Source: Brevirhabdus sp. (GTDB lineage: Bacteria; Pseudomonadota; Alphaproteobacteria; Rhodobacterales; Rhodobacteraceae). From it: a stretch of 51,290 nt of DNA. The stretch lies in assembly GCA_024637315.1 (NCBI GenBank), contig JAGXFH010000047.1, positions 1 to 51,290 of the forward strand, read 5' to 3'. Under the pieces are notes generated by a model that was not told the DNA's origin, did not search any database, and saw only the letters and a list, made by a program, of their open reading frames with translations. Shown one piece after another: positions 1-8,413 of this stretch (position 1 is the first letter of the stretch; every line of letters begins with the position of its first letter). The position numbers and the translations under genes were made by a program.

Positions 1-372
1 ATGCGTTTTACATCCTAAGGTTGTCTAGAAAACACGCGGCTGATAAGGCCTCAAACAGAACCAATGCGTTCGAAATCGGGCAACAATCGCACTCAATTTT
101 GCCGCAATCATTAATAACCAGTTTATATTTGACCTTCGCAGGACAAGATTTTGCCACAATCACGCAGTGACGACCGGAAGCGCTGGCGCAAATTGACGTG
201 CAAAATTGTTGATCTTGCGGCTAACCCGCCTGATCCGGAGGGCTTCTACGTCGAAAAACGATTCGTTCTTGGCGCATCACGTCGCCATTGCGGCAGCTTC
301 TGGACACCATTTCATGAAACGCAGTTTCCAGGCGACACCCCTGGCTGAATAGAATGGACCCCTGAAGAAACG
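1..372. other. noncoding left flank, AT-richer than neighbours
   Basis: No convincing gene is seen here. The first ~180 bases are clearly richer in A and T than the rest of the island, and the short open frames in this stretch resemble no family I know. It lies just beyond the stump of a decayed oxidoreductase gene, so it may be the junction where an accessory segment meets other DNA, but no integrase, attachment site or insertion sequence end is visible. Confidence 0.5.
96..162. repeat. short imperfect direct repeat (15-mer, two copies)
   Basis: The 15-mer ATTTTGCCGCAATCA at 96-110 recurs as ATTTTGCCACAATCA at 148-162, a 14/15 match 52 bases apart in an AT-rich noncoding stretch. It could be a pair of regulator sites or a footprint of a past insertion, or chance. 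Nothing further supports either reading. Confidence 0.35.
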
Positions 373-833
373 TTACGCTTGTTGCGAGCGACCCAAAAAT
401 TCCATGACTGGCCGCTCGGCAGCTACATGCGATTCTACCCAGGCGAGCGGCCAGTTGATCGCCAACGTCTTGCCGGTCGGCCGGATTGCGGCGATCATCC
501 GTCGCGCATCCTTCAGCGACGCGGCGAACGGCTTCCCGACAAGCACGCGGCAATCATGCCCTGCCAGCCGATCGGTGAAATCCGCGTGGTCGGCTGTCGC
601 GGCGCAAAGAATGGCCTAGTCGGGTCTTGCCGCCGACATGCAAGCATCGAGATCGGTAAAGATGCGATCTTGGGGGATCGAGAGCGCATCGGCTGCCCGC
701 TGCATTTTTGCCCGGTCAGGATCGAATATGGCGGCAATTTCGGCATCCGGATGGTCATGCACACGCCGGAACAGGTCGCCCATAGACATGTGATCGAAAC
801 TGATCCCCTCGATCCACCATTTCGCCGTCTGCC
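373..833 (-). pseudogene. decayed, truncated Gfo/Idh/MocA-family oxidoreductase
   Basis: The minus strand reads as the N-terminal half of a Gfo/Idh/MocA NAD(P)-dependent sugar dehydrogenase: an opening KWWIEGISFDHM block, then HPDAEIAAIFDPDRAKMQ, RIFTDLDACM, and the substrate-side motif GKPFAASLKDA (where family members usually have EKPF), then INWPLAW. An in-frame TAG at 618-616 splits it after ARPD. Near the start, ATG at 833 is one base out of frame; dropping one G after the third codon would join it to the KWWIEG frame. The similarity stops after about 150 codons at a TAA (375-373), so the C-terminal domain is missing. It sits 20 bases after the last permease gene and was probably the last gene of the transport operon. 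Reads as frameshift plus nonsense plus 3' loss. Confidence 0.8.
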
Positions 834-853
834 ATTCCCTTCCCCGTTGCCCC

Positions 854-1831
854 TCAGCCGTCCTCGGTCAGCCGGACATAGACTGCCGTCACCACCAGAA
901 TGATCGCCCCAAACAGGATTCGGCGCGCGCCTTCGGGCATCTGCAAAAGCGTCAGCATCGTCGTCAGCACGGTCAGGATCAGCGCCCCCACGATCGTGCC
1001 CGAATAGCTGCCACGGCCGCCAAAGATCGAGGTTCCGCCAATGACCGCCGCCGCGACCGAGGGCAGCAGAAGCGGCGCGGCCAGCGACAGCGACGGCGCC
1101 TTGATCAGCCCGACGAAAAGCAGCCCCGTCACCCCCGCGATCAACCCCGACAGCGCGTAAAGCGCCAGATAGACCTGCCAGGACCGTACGCCCGAAAGCC
1201 GCGCGGCGTTTTCATTGTCGCCAAGCGCATAAAGCAGCCGACCGAATCCGGTCCTGCGTTGCGCGAAGATCACCAGCACGGCAAAGGGCACGAACAGCAC
1301 CAGCGCGTTCGGCAGTCCAAATGTCCGGCCCGTGCCCAGCCATGCCAGAACGTCAGGAACCGACGAGCCCGTGGCAATCACGAACCGCTGGTAAACCTGC
1401 AGGCAGCCGGTCCCGATCAACCCGGTTCCGAGCGTCATGATCAGCGGATGCACCCGGCAGATACCGACGCCGAACCCGTTCAGCAGCCCCAGCAACAGCG
1501 CCGGGACAAGGGCGATCAGAATCCCGCCCGGCACCCCCAGAACCCCGACCTGCGTCGCCATCACGAAGGCACTGACCGTCGCGACGACACCGGCCGACAG
1601 GTCGATACCGCCGGTCAGCATGGTCAGCGTCTGACAGGCCGCAAGCATGGCAAGCGGAATCGCGAACTTGATCGTGTTGCCGATCCAGCGTTCGTTGACG
1701 ATGCCGGGGCGCATGACTTCCAGAAGCCCGACCAGCGCCAGAAGCAGAACGATCAGCGGAATGATCGGGTAATCCCGCAAGAACCGGCCAAGCCGCGTCA
1801 GGTAGGATGCAGGGTCCGCCATCGAACTCAT
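854..1831 (-). CDS. sugar ABC transporter permease (RbsC type), second
   Basis: This 325-aa, strongly hydrophobic protein is an inner-membrane permease of the BPD_transp_2 (RbsC/XylH/MglC) family, moving sugar across the cytoplasmic membrane with the ATPase encoded upstream. Visible family marks are the run of about nine membrane segments, the TLTMLTGGIDLSAGVV block at residues ~68-83 and the AAAVIGGTSIFGGRGSYSGT block near residue 260-280 that contacts the ATPase. The start overlaps the stop of the preceding permease gene by four bases (ATGA), implying translational coupling. Sugar-type ABC importers often have two such permeases forming a heterodimer. The substrate cannot be read from the sequence; context suggests a cyclitol or sugar derivative. 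Confidence 0.93.
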   Translation of the reverse strand: MSSMADPASYLTRLGRFLRDYPIIPLIVLLLALVGLLEVMRPGIVNERWIGNTIKFAIPLAMLAACQTLTMLTGGIDLSAGVVATVSAFVMATQVGVLGVPGGILIALVPALLLGLLNGFGVGICRVHPLIMTLGTGLIGTGCLQVYQRFVIATGSSVPDVLAWLGTGRTFGLPNALVLFVPFAVLVIFAQRRTGFGRLLYALGDNENAARLSGVRSWQVYLALYALSGLIAGVTGLLFVGLIKAPSLSLAAPLLLPSVAAAVIGGTSIFGGRGSYSGTIVGALILTVLTTMLTLLQMPEGARRILFGAIILVVTAVYVRLTEDG

Positions 1832-2796
1832 CGTCGCCTGCTCCTTACCGCCAGAAGGCCGCCGATCATCACCACGACGACCATGATCGATCCTTCGATG
1901 ATCGTCGTCACGTTCGGATCGACAGACAGCAGCGTCAAATCCATCCGCACCAGCCGAAGCACGAAGACGGCGATGATCGGCCCCAGCAGCCCGCCGCGCC
2001 CGCCACCAAGGACAACGCCGCCAAGAACCACCGCCGCAACGCTTGCCAGAAGGTAGGGTCCGGGGATCGGTTCGCCGATGCCGGTGCTCATCGTCAGCGA
2101 CAGCCCGCCCATCGCGGCGAACAGCCCTGCCACGGAATAAGCGGCGATCCTGGTGCGCCCGACAGCGACACCGGACCGGAACGCCGCCAGTTGGTCACTG
2201 CCGATCGCATAGATCGCCAGCCCCAGCCTGGACCGTCGAAGCGGCACCCATATCACGGCAAGACAGATCACCAGCACAAGCAAGGATCTGGGGATCCAGC
2301 CGGTCGCGGATGGCGGCAGCCCCGGTATCGCCACGCCGCCGACGATGATGTTGCGCAGCCATTCCGCCGAACCGCCGCCGGGGGCCCTCAGGATCAGCAG
2401 CGCCACGCCTTCCCAGACGAAGAGCATGGCAAGCGTCACAACGATGTCCGGCACCCTCGTCAGCACGATCAGGCTTCCATTGATCGCCCCCATGAGCGCG
2501 CCAAGACAAAGAACGACAAGCACGGTAAGTCCGGCTGGCACCGCGCCGCCGTCCATCATCACCGCAGCCGTCACGCTGGCCACCGCCATCATTGACGCAA
2601 TCGACAGATCAATGCCGCCGGCGACAACCACGATCACCTGCGCCGCCGCGGCGAAGGCAAAAGGCAAAGCCGCGCGCGACAGCGATTCAAGGCCCGACTG
2701 ACCGAAATTGGGTTGGATGACCTTTGTCGCCACCAAGAGGAGCCCCAGCAAGGCAAGAAGGCCGATGATCCATCCGTTGCGCATCACGCTTTTCAT
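1828..2796 (-). CDS. sugar ABC transporter permease (RbsC type), first
   Basis: A 322-aa inner-membrane permease of the RbsC/BPD_transp_2 family. It carries the family marks VVVAGGIDLSIASMMAVASV (residues ~54-73) and VVLGGVVLGGGRGGLLGP (near residue 255-275) between hydrophobic helices. It overlaps the ATPase gene before it and the second permease after it by four bases each, so the three are one tightly coupled transport unit. It probably pairs with the other permease as a heterodimer. It is at the usual length for the family and shows no damage. Confidence 0.93.
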   Translation of the reverse strand: MKSVMRNGWIIGLLALLGLLLVATKVIQPNFGQSGLESLSRAALPFAFAAAAQVIVVVAGGIDLSIASMMAVASVTAAVMMDGGAVPAGLTVLVVLCLGALMGAINGSLIVLTRVPDIVVTLAMLFVWEGVALLILRAPGGGSAEWLRNIIVGGVAIPGLPPSATGWIPRSLLVLVICLAVIWVPLRRSRLGLAIYAIGSDQLAAFRSGVAVGRTRIAAYSVAGLFAAMGGLSLTMSTGIGEPIPGPYLLASVAAVVLGGVVLGGGRGGLLGPIIAVFVLRLVRMDLTLLSVDPNVTTIIEGSIMVVVVMIGGLLAVRSRRR

Positions 2797-4319
2797 CCTT
2801 GGCGGACCTCGGCTGCGCCAGGCAGAGCCTTCCCGGTTAGACCGTAGGCGGCACGCATGAGCGTCTGTTCGTCCGCCTCTGCCGCATCCATGATATCGAA
2901 AACCTTCCCGCCGAAGATGACAACCACGCGGTCGCAGGCCAATTGGATTTCCTCAAGTTCCGAGGTGTAGAACAGGATCGACGCGCCCTGCCCGGCCAGG
3001 TCCCGCACCAGCGGGTAGATCTGACGCTTGGTGCGCACATCGATGCCGCGCGTCGGGTCGAACAGCAGAAGGGTTTCGACACCTGTCGCGATCCAGCGTC
3101 CGATAGTCACCTTCTGCTGGTTGCCGCCTGAAAGCCTGCGCAGTTCACCCTGCGCGCGGGTGTCGATCTGAAGCCGCTCGATCGCGTTCGCCACGCGTTC
3201 GCCTTCCCCGCGCATCGCGATCCGCCCCCAGTTCTTCGGGCGGGCCGAGAAGGGCAGCGCGATGTTGTCGCGCACCGATTGCTGCATCAAGAGCGCGTCA
3301 GCGCGATTTCCCGGCACCAAGGTATGACCGGCGCGGATCGCATCGGCCGGATGACTGAAGCTTACTGCTTGGCCGTCAATCTCGATGGTTCCGGCATCTG
3401 GTCGCTGAAAGCCCGCCAACACTTCGAAAAGCTCGTCCTGTCCCTGCCCTTCAAGTGCGACGACGCCCAGCACCTCGCCCCGGCCCATCTCGAATGACAC
3501 ATCCGACAGCTTTGCACCCGCTCCGAGACCCTTGACCCTGAGGCGTGGTGGCGCGGTCGCGCCATCCTGCCGAACGGCTTGCTTTTTCTTGGCAGTCTCG
3601 CCCGGCTTCATCGACGCGCCCAGCATCAATTCGACGATCCGCTCCTCGACGCCCGGTTCGATCTGAACATTGCCCACGGTCGCCCCGTCACGCAAAACCG
3701 TTGCCCGGTCGCACAGTTCGGCAATCTCTGCAAACCGATGAGAAATATAGATTACCGACCGGCCTTCTTCGGCCTGCCTGCGAACCACTTTCAAGACACG
3801 CTCCACCAGATCCGTCGGCAGTGCCGCCGTCATTTCGTCCAGCAACAGGACGTCCGGTTTGCTCGCCAGCGCCCGTGCCAGATCAAGGATGCGCAGCGTC
3901 GCAAGCGGCAACTGGCCGATCATATCGTCAAGCCGCAGGCCGCCCAGCCCCAGTTCCTGGATCCAGTGCAGGACCGGTTCGACCGGCGTTCGCCCCAGCC
4001 GCAGATTGTCGGCCACGTCGAGATCGGGGATCAGCGAGGGTTCCTGATAGACCGGCACCAGACCCGACTGCCGCGCCTCTGCCGGCGAGGCGACAATCCG
4101 GTCTCGGCCCCGGATGCGGACATGCCCGCCATCCGGTCGCAGCGCCCCGGTGAGGATCTTCACAAAGGTCGATTTGCCCGCGCCATTCGCCCCCATCAGC
4201 GCAACGATCTCGCCGCTTGCCACCTGAAGCGACGCGTCGTTCAGTGCCACCACCGCCCCGAAACGCTTCGAGACGCCGCTTGCATCCAGTATCGGCGATG
4301 CCGCCCCGATCTCGGTCAT
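2793..4319 (-). CDS. sugar ABC transporter ATP-binding protein (RbsA/MglA type)
   Basis: A 508-aa protein with two fused ABC ATPase domains, the normal build for RbsA-type importers. The first half has a full Walker A (GANGAGKST, residues 43-51), a Q-loop PVYQEPSL and Walker B LLLDEMTA, but its signature is degenerate (QLPLATLRILDLARAL instead of LSGGQ). The second half lacks a proper Walker A (ALEGQGQDELF) yet has a good signature, LSGGNQQKVTIGRW, and LLLFDPTRGIDV. The degenerate second Walker A is usual in this family, leaving one competent hydrolysis site per heteromeric pair of domains. It powers the two permeases that follow with 4-bp overlap. Confidence 0.95.
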   Translation of the reverse strand: MTEIGAASPILDASGVSKRFGAVVALNDASLQVASGEIVALMGANGAGKSTFVKILTGALRPDGGHVRIRGRDRIVASPAEARQSGLVPVYQEPSLIPDLDVADNLRLGRTPVEPVLHWIQELGLGGLRLDDMIGQLPLATLRILDLARALASKPDVLLLDEMTAALPTDLVERVLKVVRRQAEEGRSVIYISHRFAEIAELCDRATVLRDGATVGNVQIEPGVEERIVELMLGASMKPGETAKKKQAVRQDGATAPPRLRVKGLGAGAKLSDVSFEMGRGEVLGVVALEGQGQDELFEVLAGFQRPDAGTIEIDGQAVSFSHPADAIRAGHTLVPGNRADALLMQQSVRDNIALPFSARPKNWGRIAMRGEGERVANAIERLQIDTRAQGELRRLSGGNQQKVTIGRWIATGVETLLLFDPTRGIDVRTKRQIYPLVRDLAGQGASILFYTSELEEIQLACDRVVVIFGGKVFDIMDAAEADEQTLMRAAYGLTGKALPGAAEVRQG

Positions 4320-4383
4320 CGGTTGCTATTATTGGAATGGCCGGCAAGGTCGCCTCCGGCTGGTCGCCGGAGGCAGTGTCCTG

Positions 4384-5418
4384 TCATTCGCCCGGGCCCT
4401 TGCAGGCGATGATTTCGTCCATCGTGTATGTCGTCCAGTCCGGGATCGAGACACTGACCGGCCATTCCGGGTCGAGGTTCGGATTCTGCCCCGCCTCGAT
4501 CTTCTGGCGTCCGTCCTCGGTGGTGTTGGCCCAAAGATCGGGCGCGACCAGAACCGTGCGGTCCTCGGGCGGCTGTCCTTCGAGGATCCGGAGCGCAAGC
4601 GTGACACCGGCGCCGCCGACCGAGCCGGGATTGGTGACGGCCGCGCCTTCAAGCCCTTCGACCGAGGAAAGTTGCCCGACAAAGCCCGCATTGTCCGCGC
4701 CGACAATCGGTACCAGCGGCACGTCGGATTCGACGAATGCGTCGACGATCACGTTGTCGATGCCACTGGTCCAGACGCCGTCGACGGGAATCCCGGTGGC
4801 GAGGAAATCGAGAATCTGCTGTTTGCCTTGATCCTGCTGCCAGCCGGTGAAGACTTCATGCACGATCTTGACGTCGGGAAACTCCTCCAAAGCGCGATTG
4901 AAGCCCTTGTCGCGGTCATCGTCTGCCGATGCGCCGGCGGCGCCGCGCATGTAGACGACATCGCCCTGACCGCCGATCTGCTCGAAAAGCCACTTTGCGC
5001 CCAGATAGGCGTATTCCTCCTGATCGTTCGACAGGACGTAGGCCGAGGGTTCGGTGACCGCCTGGTCCACCGCCACGACGACGATGCCCTTGTCGGTCGC
5101 TTCCTTGATGGCAGAGTTGATGCCCTCGGGATTGGCCGGGTTGACGACGATGGCATCGACACCCGCCTCGATCAGATTGCGGATATCCTCCAGCTGACCG
5201 GCCGCGTCGGTGTTGCGGTGGGCGATGTTCAGCGACTCCACCTTGCCCGACACGAGCGCCTGCGCCTTCATCGCGCACACCATCTCTTCCCGCCAGCCAT
5301 TGCCCTGCACGGTGTTCGAGATACCGATCGTGTAGGTGTCGGCCACCGCCATACCGGCAAGGCCGATCGCAAGCGCCGACATGGCTGCAGTCTGATACGT
5401 TCTTCTCATGCTTCCCAT
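4384..5418 (-). CDS. periplasmic sugar-binding protein of ABC importer
   Basis: A 344-aa Peripla_BP_4 (ribose/MocB-like) solute-binding protein, the receptor of the importer. Residues 1-26 form a Sec signal peptide ending AGMAVA, followed by DTYTIGISNTVQGNGW, the first strand of the fold. DAIVVNPANPEGINSAIKEA and VVAVDQAVTEPSAYVLSND are typical hinge and ligand-site segments of this family. The ATG at 5418 has GGGAGAG about eight bases before it. It lies between the isomerase gene and the ATPase gene. A MocB-like role (binding of a rhizopine or cyclitol) is an inference from neighbours, not something the sequence proves. Confidence 0.92.
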   Translation of the reverse strand: MGSMRRTYQTAAMSALAIGLAGMAVADTYTIGISNTVQGNGWREEMVCAMKAQALVSGKVESLNIAHRNTDAAGQLEDIRNLIEAGVDAIVVNPANPEGINSAIKEATDKGIVVVAVDQAVTEPSAYVLSNDQEEYAYLGAKWLFEQIGGQGDVVYMRGAAGASADDDRDKGFNRALEEFPDVKIVHEVFTGWQQDQGKQQILDFLATGIPVDGVWTSGIDNVIVDAFVESDVPLVPIVGADNAGFVGQLSSVEGLEGAAVTNPGSVGGAGVTLALRILEGQPPEDRTVLVAPDLWANTTEDGRQKIEAGQNPNLDPEWPVSVSIPDWTTYTMDEIIACKGPGE

Positions 5419-5459
5419 GGATTTCTCTCCCTTCCAGGTTTTTCAGTATCTTGGCGGCC

Positions 5460-6374
5460 CTACTTTACCCATGGCCGCAACAGGTCGCGGGCCAATAGAA
5501 AGCCCCGCTTCACTAGCGCGTCGGATCCTTCGAAATCGCGGTCCTCGTGTTCGATGATCATCGCCCCATCATAGCCCGCGCGATACAAAGCGGAAAACAT
5601 TTCGCTCCAACCGACATCGCCCAGACCTGGCATCCGGGGTATCTGCCACCCCATCCCGACGGACATGATACCGTTTTCGTAAAGCCCGTCGCGGTCGATC
5701 ATCAGGTCCTTGGCATGGGCATGGACGATGCGGCTGCCGAATTCCCGGATGAACCGGCCCTGGTCGATCATCTGCCAGACAAGATGGCTCGGGTCGTAGT
5801 TCATGCCCACATCCTCGCCCCATTCCTCGAGAATCCGGCGCCAGATGCGCGGCGAGTAGGCGATGTTGTGCCCGCCCGGCCATTCGTCATACGAGAAGAT
5901 CATCGGGCAGTTCTCGAAGGCAAGCGTCACGCCATTGTCGCGCGCAGTGGCGACGATATCGGGAAAGATCTTCCGCGCGCGATCCCAGTTTTCGTCGACA
6001 TTCAGCCGCCTGTCGCCCCCAAGAAACGTGTTGACCACGGGAACCTTGAGCCGGGCCGCGGCCGCGATCACCTTGTTCAGATGGCCGATCACCTGCTCTC
6101 GGTGTTCGGCGTCTGAATGAAGCGGGTTCGGATAGTAGCCGAGTCCGGAAATCACAATTCCCTTGGAGGCCAGCATGTCGCCGATCTCGTTCGCCTTTGC
6201 ATCGGTCAGCCCGTCCACGTCGATATGCGAGGTGCCGGCATAGCGGCGGGTCTCTCCCGAAGCGGCCGGCCAACAGGCGATTTCCAAAGCCTCGAACCCG
6301 GCGGACGCGGTCCAAGAAACGACATCCTCCAGATCGGTATCGGCAAACGGCGCGGTCAGCAGCCCAAGTTTCAT
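5460..6374 (-). CDS. sugar phosphate isomerase/epimerase, TIM barrel (IolE/MocC-like)
   Basis: A 304-aa AP_endonuc_2 (xylose isomerase-like TIM barrel) protein, the family of IolE, MocC and many sugar keto-isomerases. The start MKLGLLTAPFADTDLEDVVS is the first strand and helix. Metal-ligand motifs typical of the fold are visible: LAFENCPM (Glu), NYDPSHLVWQ (Asp/His), VHAHAKDLMID and IIEHEDRDF (Glu/Asp). It is cytoplasmic, with no signal peptide. It lies 18 bases after a Gfo/Idh/MocA dehydrogenase gene, a pairing usual in inositol and rhizopine pathways where a ring ketone made by the dehydrogenase is isomerised or dehydrated. The exact substrate is not deducible. Confidence 0.88.
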   Translation of the reverse strand: MKLGLLTAPFADTDLEDVVSWTASAGFEALEIACWPAASGETRRYAGTSHIDVDGLTDAKANEIGDMLASKGIVISGLGYYPNPLHSDAEHREQVIGHLNKVIAAAARLKVPVVNTFLGGDRRLNVDENWDRARKIFPDIVATARDNGVTLAFENCPMIFSYDEWPGGHNIAYSPRIWRRILEEWGEDVGMNYDPSHLVWQMIDQGRFIREFGSRIVHAHAKDLMIDRDGLYENGIMSVGMGWQIPRMPGLGDVGWSEMFSALYRAGYDGAMIIEHEDRDFEGSDALVKRGFLLARDLLRPWVK

Positions 6375-6392
6375 CGCAGTCTCCCTTCTGCC

Positions 6393-7550
6393 TCAGACCT
6401 GCCCCAGATCGGTCCAACGACCTTCGCTGGCGCTTTTCAGAACGGCTTCACAGAACAACATCTCGAAATGTCCGTCTTCGAACGTGGCATAGCTTGCATT
6501 CGGTCCCGGCTTCCCTTGCGCGATATCGGCATAAACACTTCGAAAAAGCGCAAAGAACGTGTCGGCAAACCCTTCGACATGGCCGCCCGGCAGGCTTGCC
6601 GCCGCCGCGCCGTTCTGGTTCATCAGCCCGCCATCCCGTTGCAGCATTTGGTTCGGTTCGTCGCGATGTCCGATCCAAAGATGGTCAGGCGTCTCGGACT
6701 GCCAAGCGGTTGAAGACTTCGACCCGGCGATTTCCAGATGCAGTGCATTCTTCCGTCCCGGACTGACCTGACTCACGGTCAGCGACCCCCGTGCTCCGTT
6801 CGCGAACCGCATCAGGATCAGGGCCGCGTCATCGGTCTCGATCCTGCGGGTCTCGGTCTTGCCGTCGCCGGATCTGGCGAAGGTCTCGACCGGGCCAAGC
6901 GGCTTTTGCCGCTCTTTGATGAAGGTCGACAGATCGGCCAGAACCGACACCGGGCGCATTCCGCTCACGAATCCTGCCAGATCCACCCAATGCGTTCCGA
7001 TATCGCCGACCGACCGCAGGGCACCGCCATGCTCGACCTCAAGCCGCCAGTTCCAGTCGCTGTCCTTGGCCAGCCAATCCTGCAGATAATGCCCTGTTAT
7101 CAGGCGGATGTCTCCCAGATCGCCGTTCGCAACCATGCCGCGCACATGCTGGTTCAGAGGATAGAACCGGATGTTGTAACAAACCGCGCAGATCCGGCCA
7201 CTTTCGCGGGCGATATCCACCATCTCGGCAGATTGCGCCGAGGTCATCGCCAGCGGTTTTTCGCAGATCACATGCCGCCCCGCGCCCAGGATCGCCTTGA
7301 CGTGTGGATAGTGCAGGTGGTTCGGCGAGGTGACATGCACCACCTCGACTCTCGGATCTTCAAGGAGTTCCTCCAGCGAGGCGTAGGCTCGGTCGACCCC
7401 CAATTCGGCCGCACGCGACTGCCCGCGTTCAGCGCTGCTGCCCAGAACCCCCTCGACCCGCACGCCAAGACGGCGCAGGGCCCAGGTATGAACCGTGCCG
7501 ATGAACCCCGTGCCGATGACGGCGGCGGTCTGACGGTTTCGTTCACTCAT
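6393..7550 (-). CDS. Gfo/Idh/MocA-family NAD(P)-dependent oxidoreductase
   Basis: A 385-aa dehydrogenase of the inositol dehydrogenase/MocA family. The Rossmann fold begins at AAVIGTGFIGTVHTWALRRL, and the family motif CEKPLAMTSAQS with its catalytic Lys is present, followed by VCYNIRFYPLNQHV and, further on, the GDIGTHWVDLAGFVSG block with the His and Asp expected near the active site. It would oxidise a hydroxyl of a sugar or cyclitol with NAD(P)+. I chose ATG 7550 over an upstream TTG at 7556 because GGAG lies six bases before the ATG. It is the second gene of the minus-strand catabolic operon and is intact, unlike the relative at the far end of the operon. Confidence 0.92.
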   Translation of the reverse strand: MSERNRQTAAVIGTGFIGTVHTWALRRLGVRVEGVLGSSAERGQSRAAELGVDRAYASLEELLEDPRVEVVHVTSPNHLHYPHVKAILGAGRHVICEKPLAMTSAQSAEMVDIARESGRICAVCYNIRFYPLNQHVRGMVANGDLGDIRLITGHYLQDWLAKDSDWNWRLEVEHGGALRSVGDIGTHWVDLAGFVSGMRPVSVLADLSTFIKERQKPLGPVETFARSGDGKTETRRIETDDAALILMRFANGARGSLTVSQVSPGRKNALHLEIAGSKSSTAWQSETPDHLWIGHRDEPNQMLQRDGGLMNQNGAAAASLPGGHVEGFADTFFALFRSVYADIAQGKPGPNASYATFEDGHFEMLFCEAVLKSASEGRWTDLGQV

Positions 7551-7591
7551 CTGCAACTCCGCACCTCAGGCGACTCCGTTGTCTCGGATCA

Positions 7592-8320
7592 TCATGCAAT
7601 CGAGTAACCCCCGTCAACGCTCAGGCATGTGCCGGTGATAAATCCTGCGGAAGACGAGGTCAGGAACAGCGCGGCCCCCGCGATATCGTCGGGTTCGCCC
7701 CATCGCCCCATCGGAGTGCGCGCATTCACCGCCGCAACATGATCGGGGTCGGTGCGGCTTTTCGCGGACTGCTCGGTCACGATGAAACCGGGCGCCAGGG
7801 CGTTCACCCTGATGCCGTCCTGCGCCCAAGCGATGGCAAGCGATTTCGTCAGTTGCGCGACGGCCGCCTTGCTGGCGCCGTAGGCCGGATTCCGCGGGCT
7901 TCCGAATGCGGCATACATCGACGCGATGTTGATCAGCACGCCCTTGGTTGCCGTCAGATGCGGGTGGAACGCGGTGGCGGTCCGAAACGTGCCGTGAAGA
8001 TTGATATCGACGACGCGCTCGAAGACTGCCGGTGCCATTTCCTCGCCTCGAGAGGTGATGGCGGCGCAGTTGACCAGAATGTCAAGCTGCCCGGTCTGCG
8101 CCGCAAGCTTGTCGATCGCGTCAGGCCCACGGATATCAAGCTGGACATAAGGGAACCTTTTCCGGTCCTGCTCGGCGGGTTGCGGCTCTAGTCCGGTAAT
8201 CGTGACATCTGCCCTTGCATCCTGGTACGCGCGGGCGATTGCGGCACCAATGCCACCCCTGCTGGCCCCGATGACCAGAACGCGGGCTCCCGAATAATCA
8301 AAGCTCGCCGCTCGCACCAT
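7592..8320 (-). CDS. SDR-family dehydrogenase/reductase
   Basis: A 242-aa classical short-chain dehydrogenase. The cofactor loop is GASRGGIGAAIA, NCAAITS replaces the usual NNAG, and the catalytic set is Ser in NIASMYA with YGASK (Tyr-x3-Lys) behind it; the C-terminus ITGTCLSVDGGYSIA is the standard ending. It probably oxidises a second hydroxyl of the imported compound or its product. It has a strong ribosome site (GAGGGGAGGGG) upstream. It is the first enzyme gene of the operon after the RpiR-type regulator, with 93 bases between them containing a palindrome, so a promoter in that gap is plausible. Confidence 0.9.
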   Translation of the reverse strand: MVRAASFDYSGARVLVIGASRGGIGAAIARAYQDARADVTITGLEPQPAEQDRKRFPYVQLDIRGPDAIDKLAAQTGQLDILVNCAAITSRGEEMAPAVFERVVDINLHGTFRTATAFHPHLTATKGVLINIASMYAAFGSPRNPAYGASKAAVAQLTKSLAIAWAQDGIRVNALAPGFIVTEQSAKSRTDPDHVAAVNARTPMGRWGEPDDIAGAALFLTSSSAGFITGTCLSVDGGYSIA

Positions 8321-8364
8321 CGCACCCCTCCCCTCGCATCAATGTTTCAAAGGGCTTTGCTCAA

Positions 8365-8396
8365 TGCAAGAAACTTTTCATTCTCAGAATTTTGCA
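8365..8396. promoter_or_regulatory. nested palindromes upstream of SDR operon (operator candidate)
   Basis: The spacer between the RpiR gene and the SDR gene holds TGCAA (8365-8369) facing TTGCA (8392-8396), and between them GAAACTTTTC (8370-8379, arms GAAA/TTTC) next to the perfect palindrome ATTCTCAGAAT (8380-8390). The whole is AT-rich and sits 45-76 bases before the SDR start. GAAA/TTTC arms suit some RpiR-family operators, so this is a candidate site for the regulator encoded next door; that link is inference. Confidence 0.45.
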
Positions 8397-8413
8397 ATCG
8401 GCGTTTCAAACCG

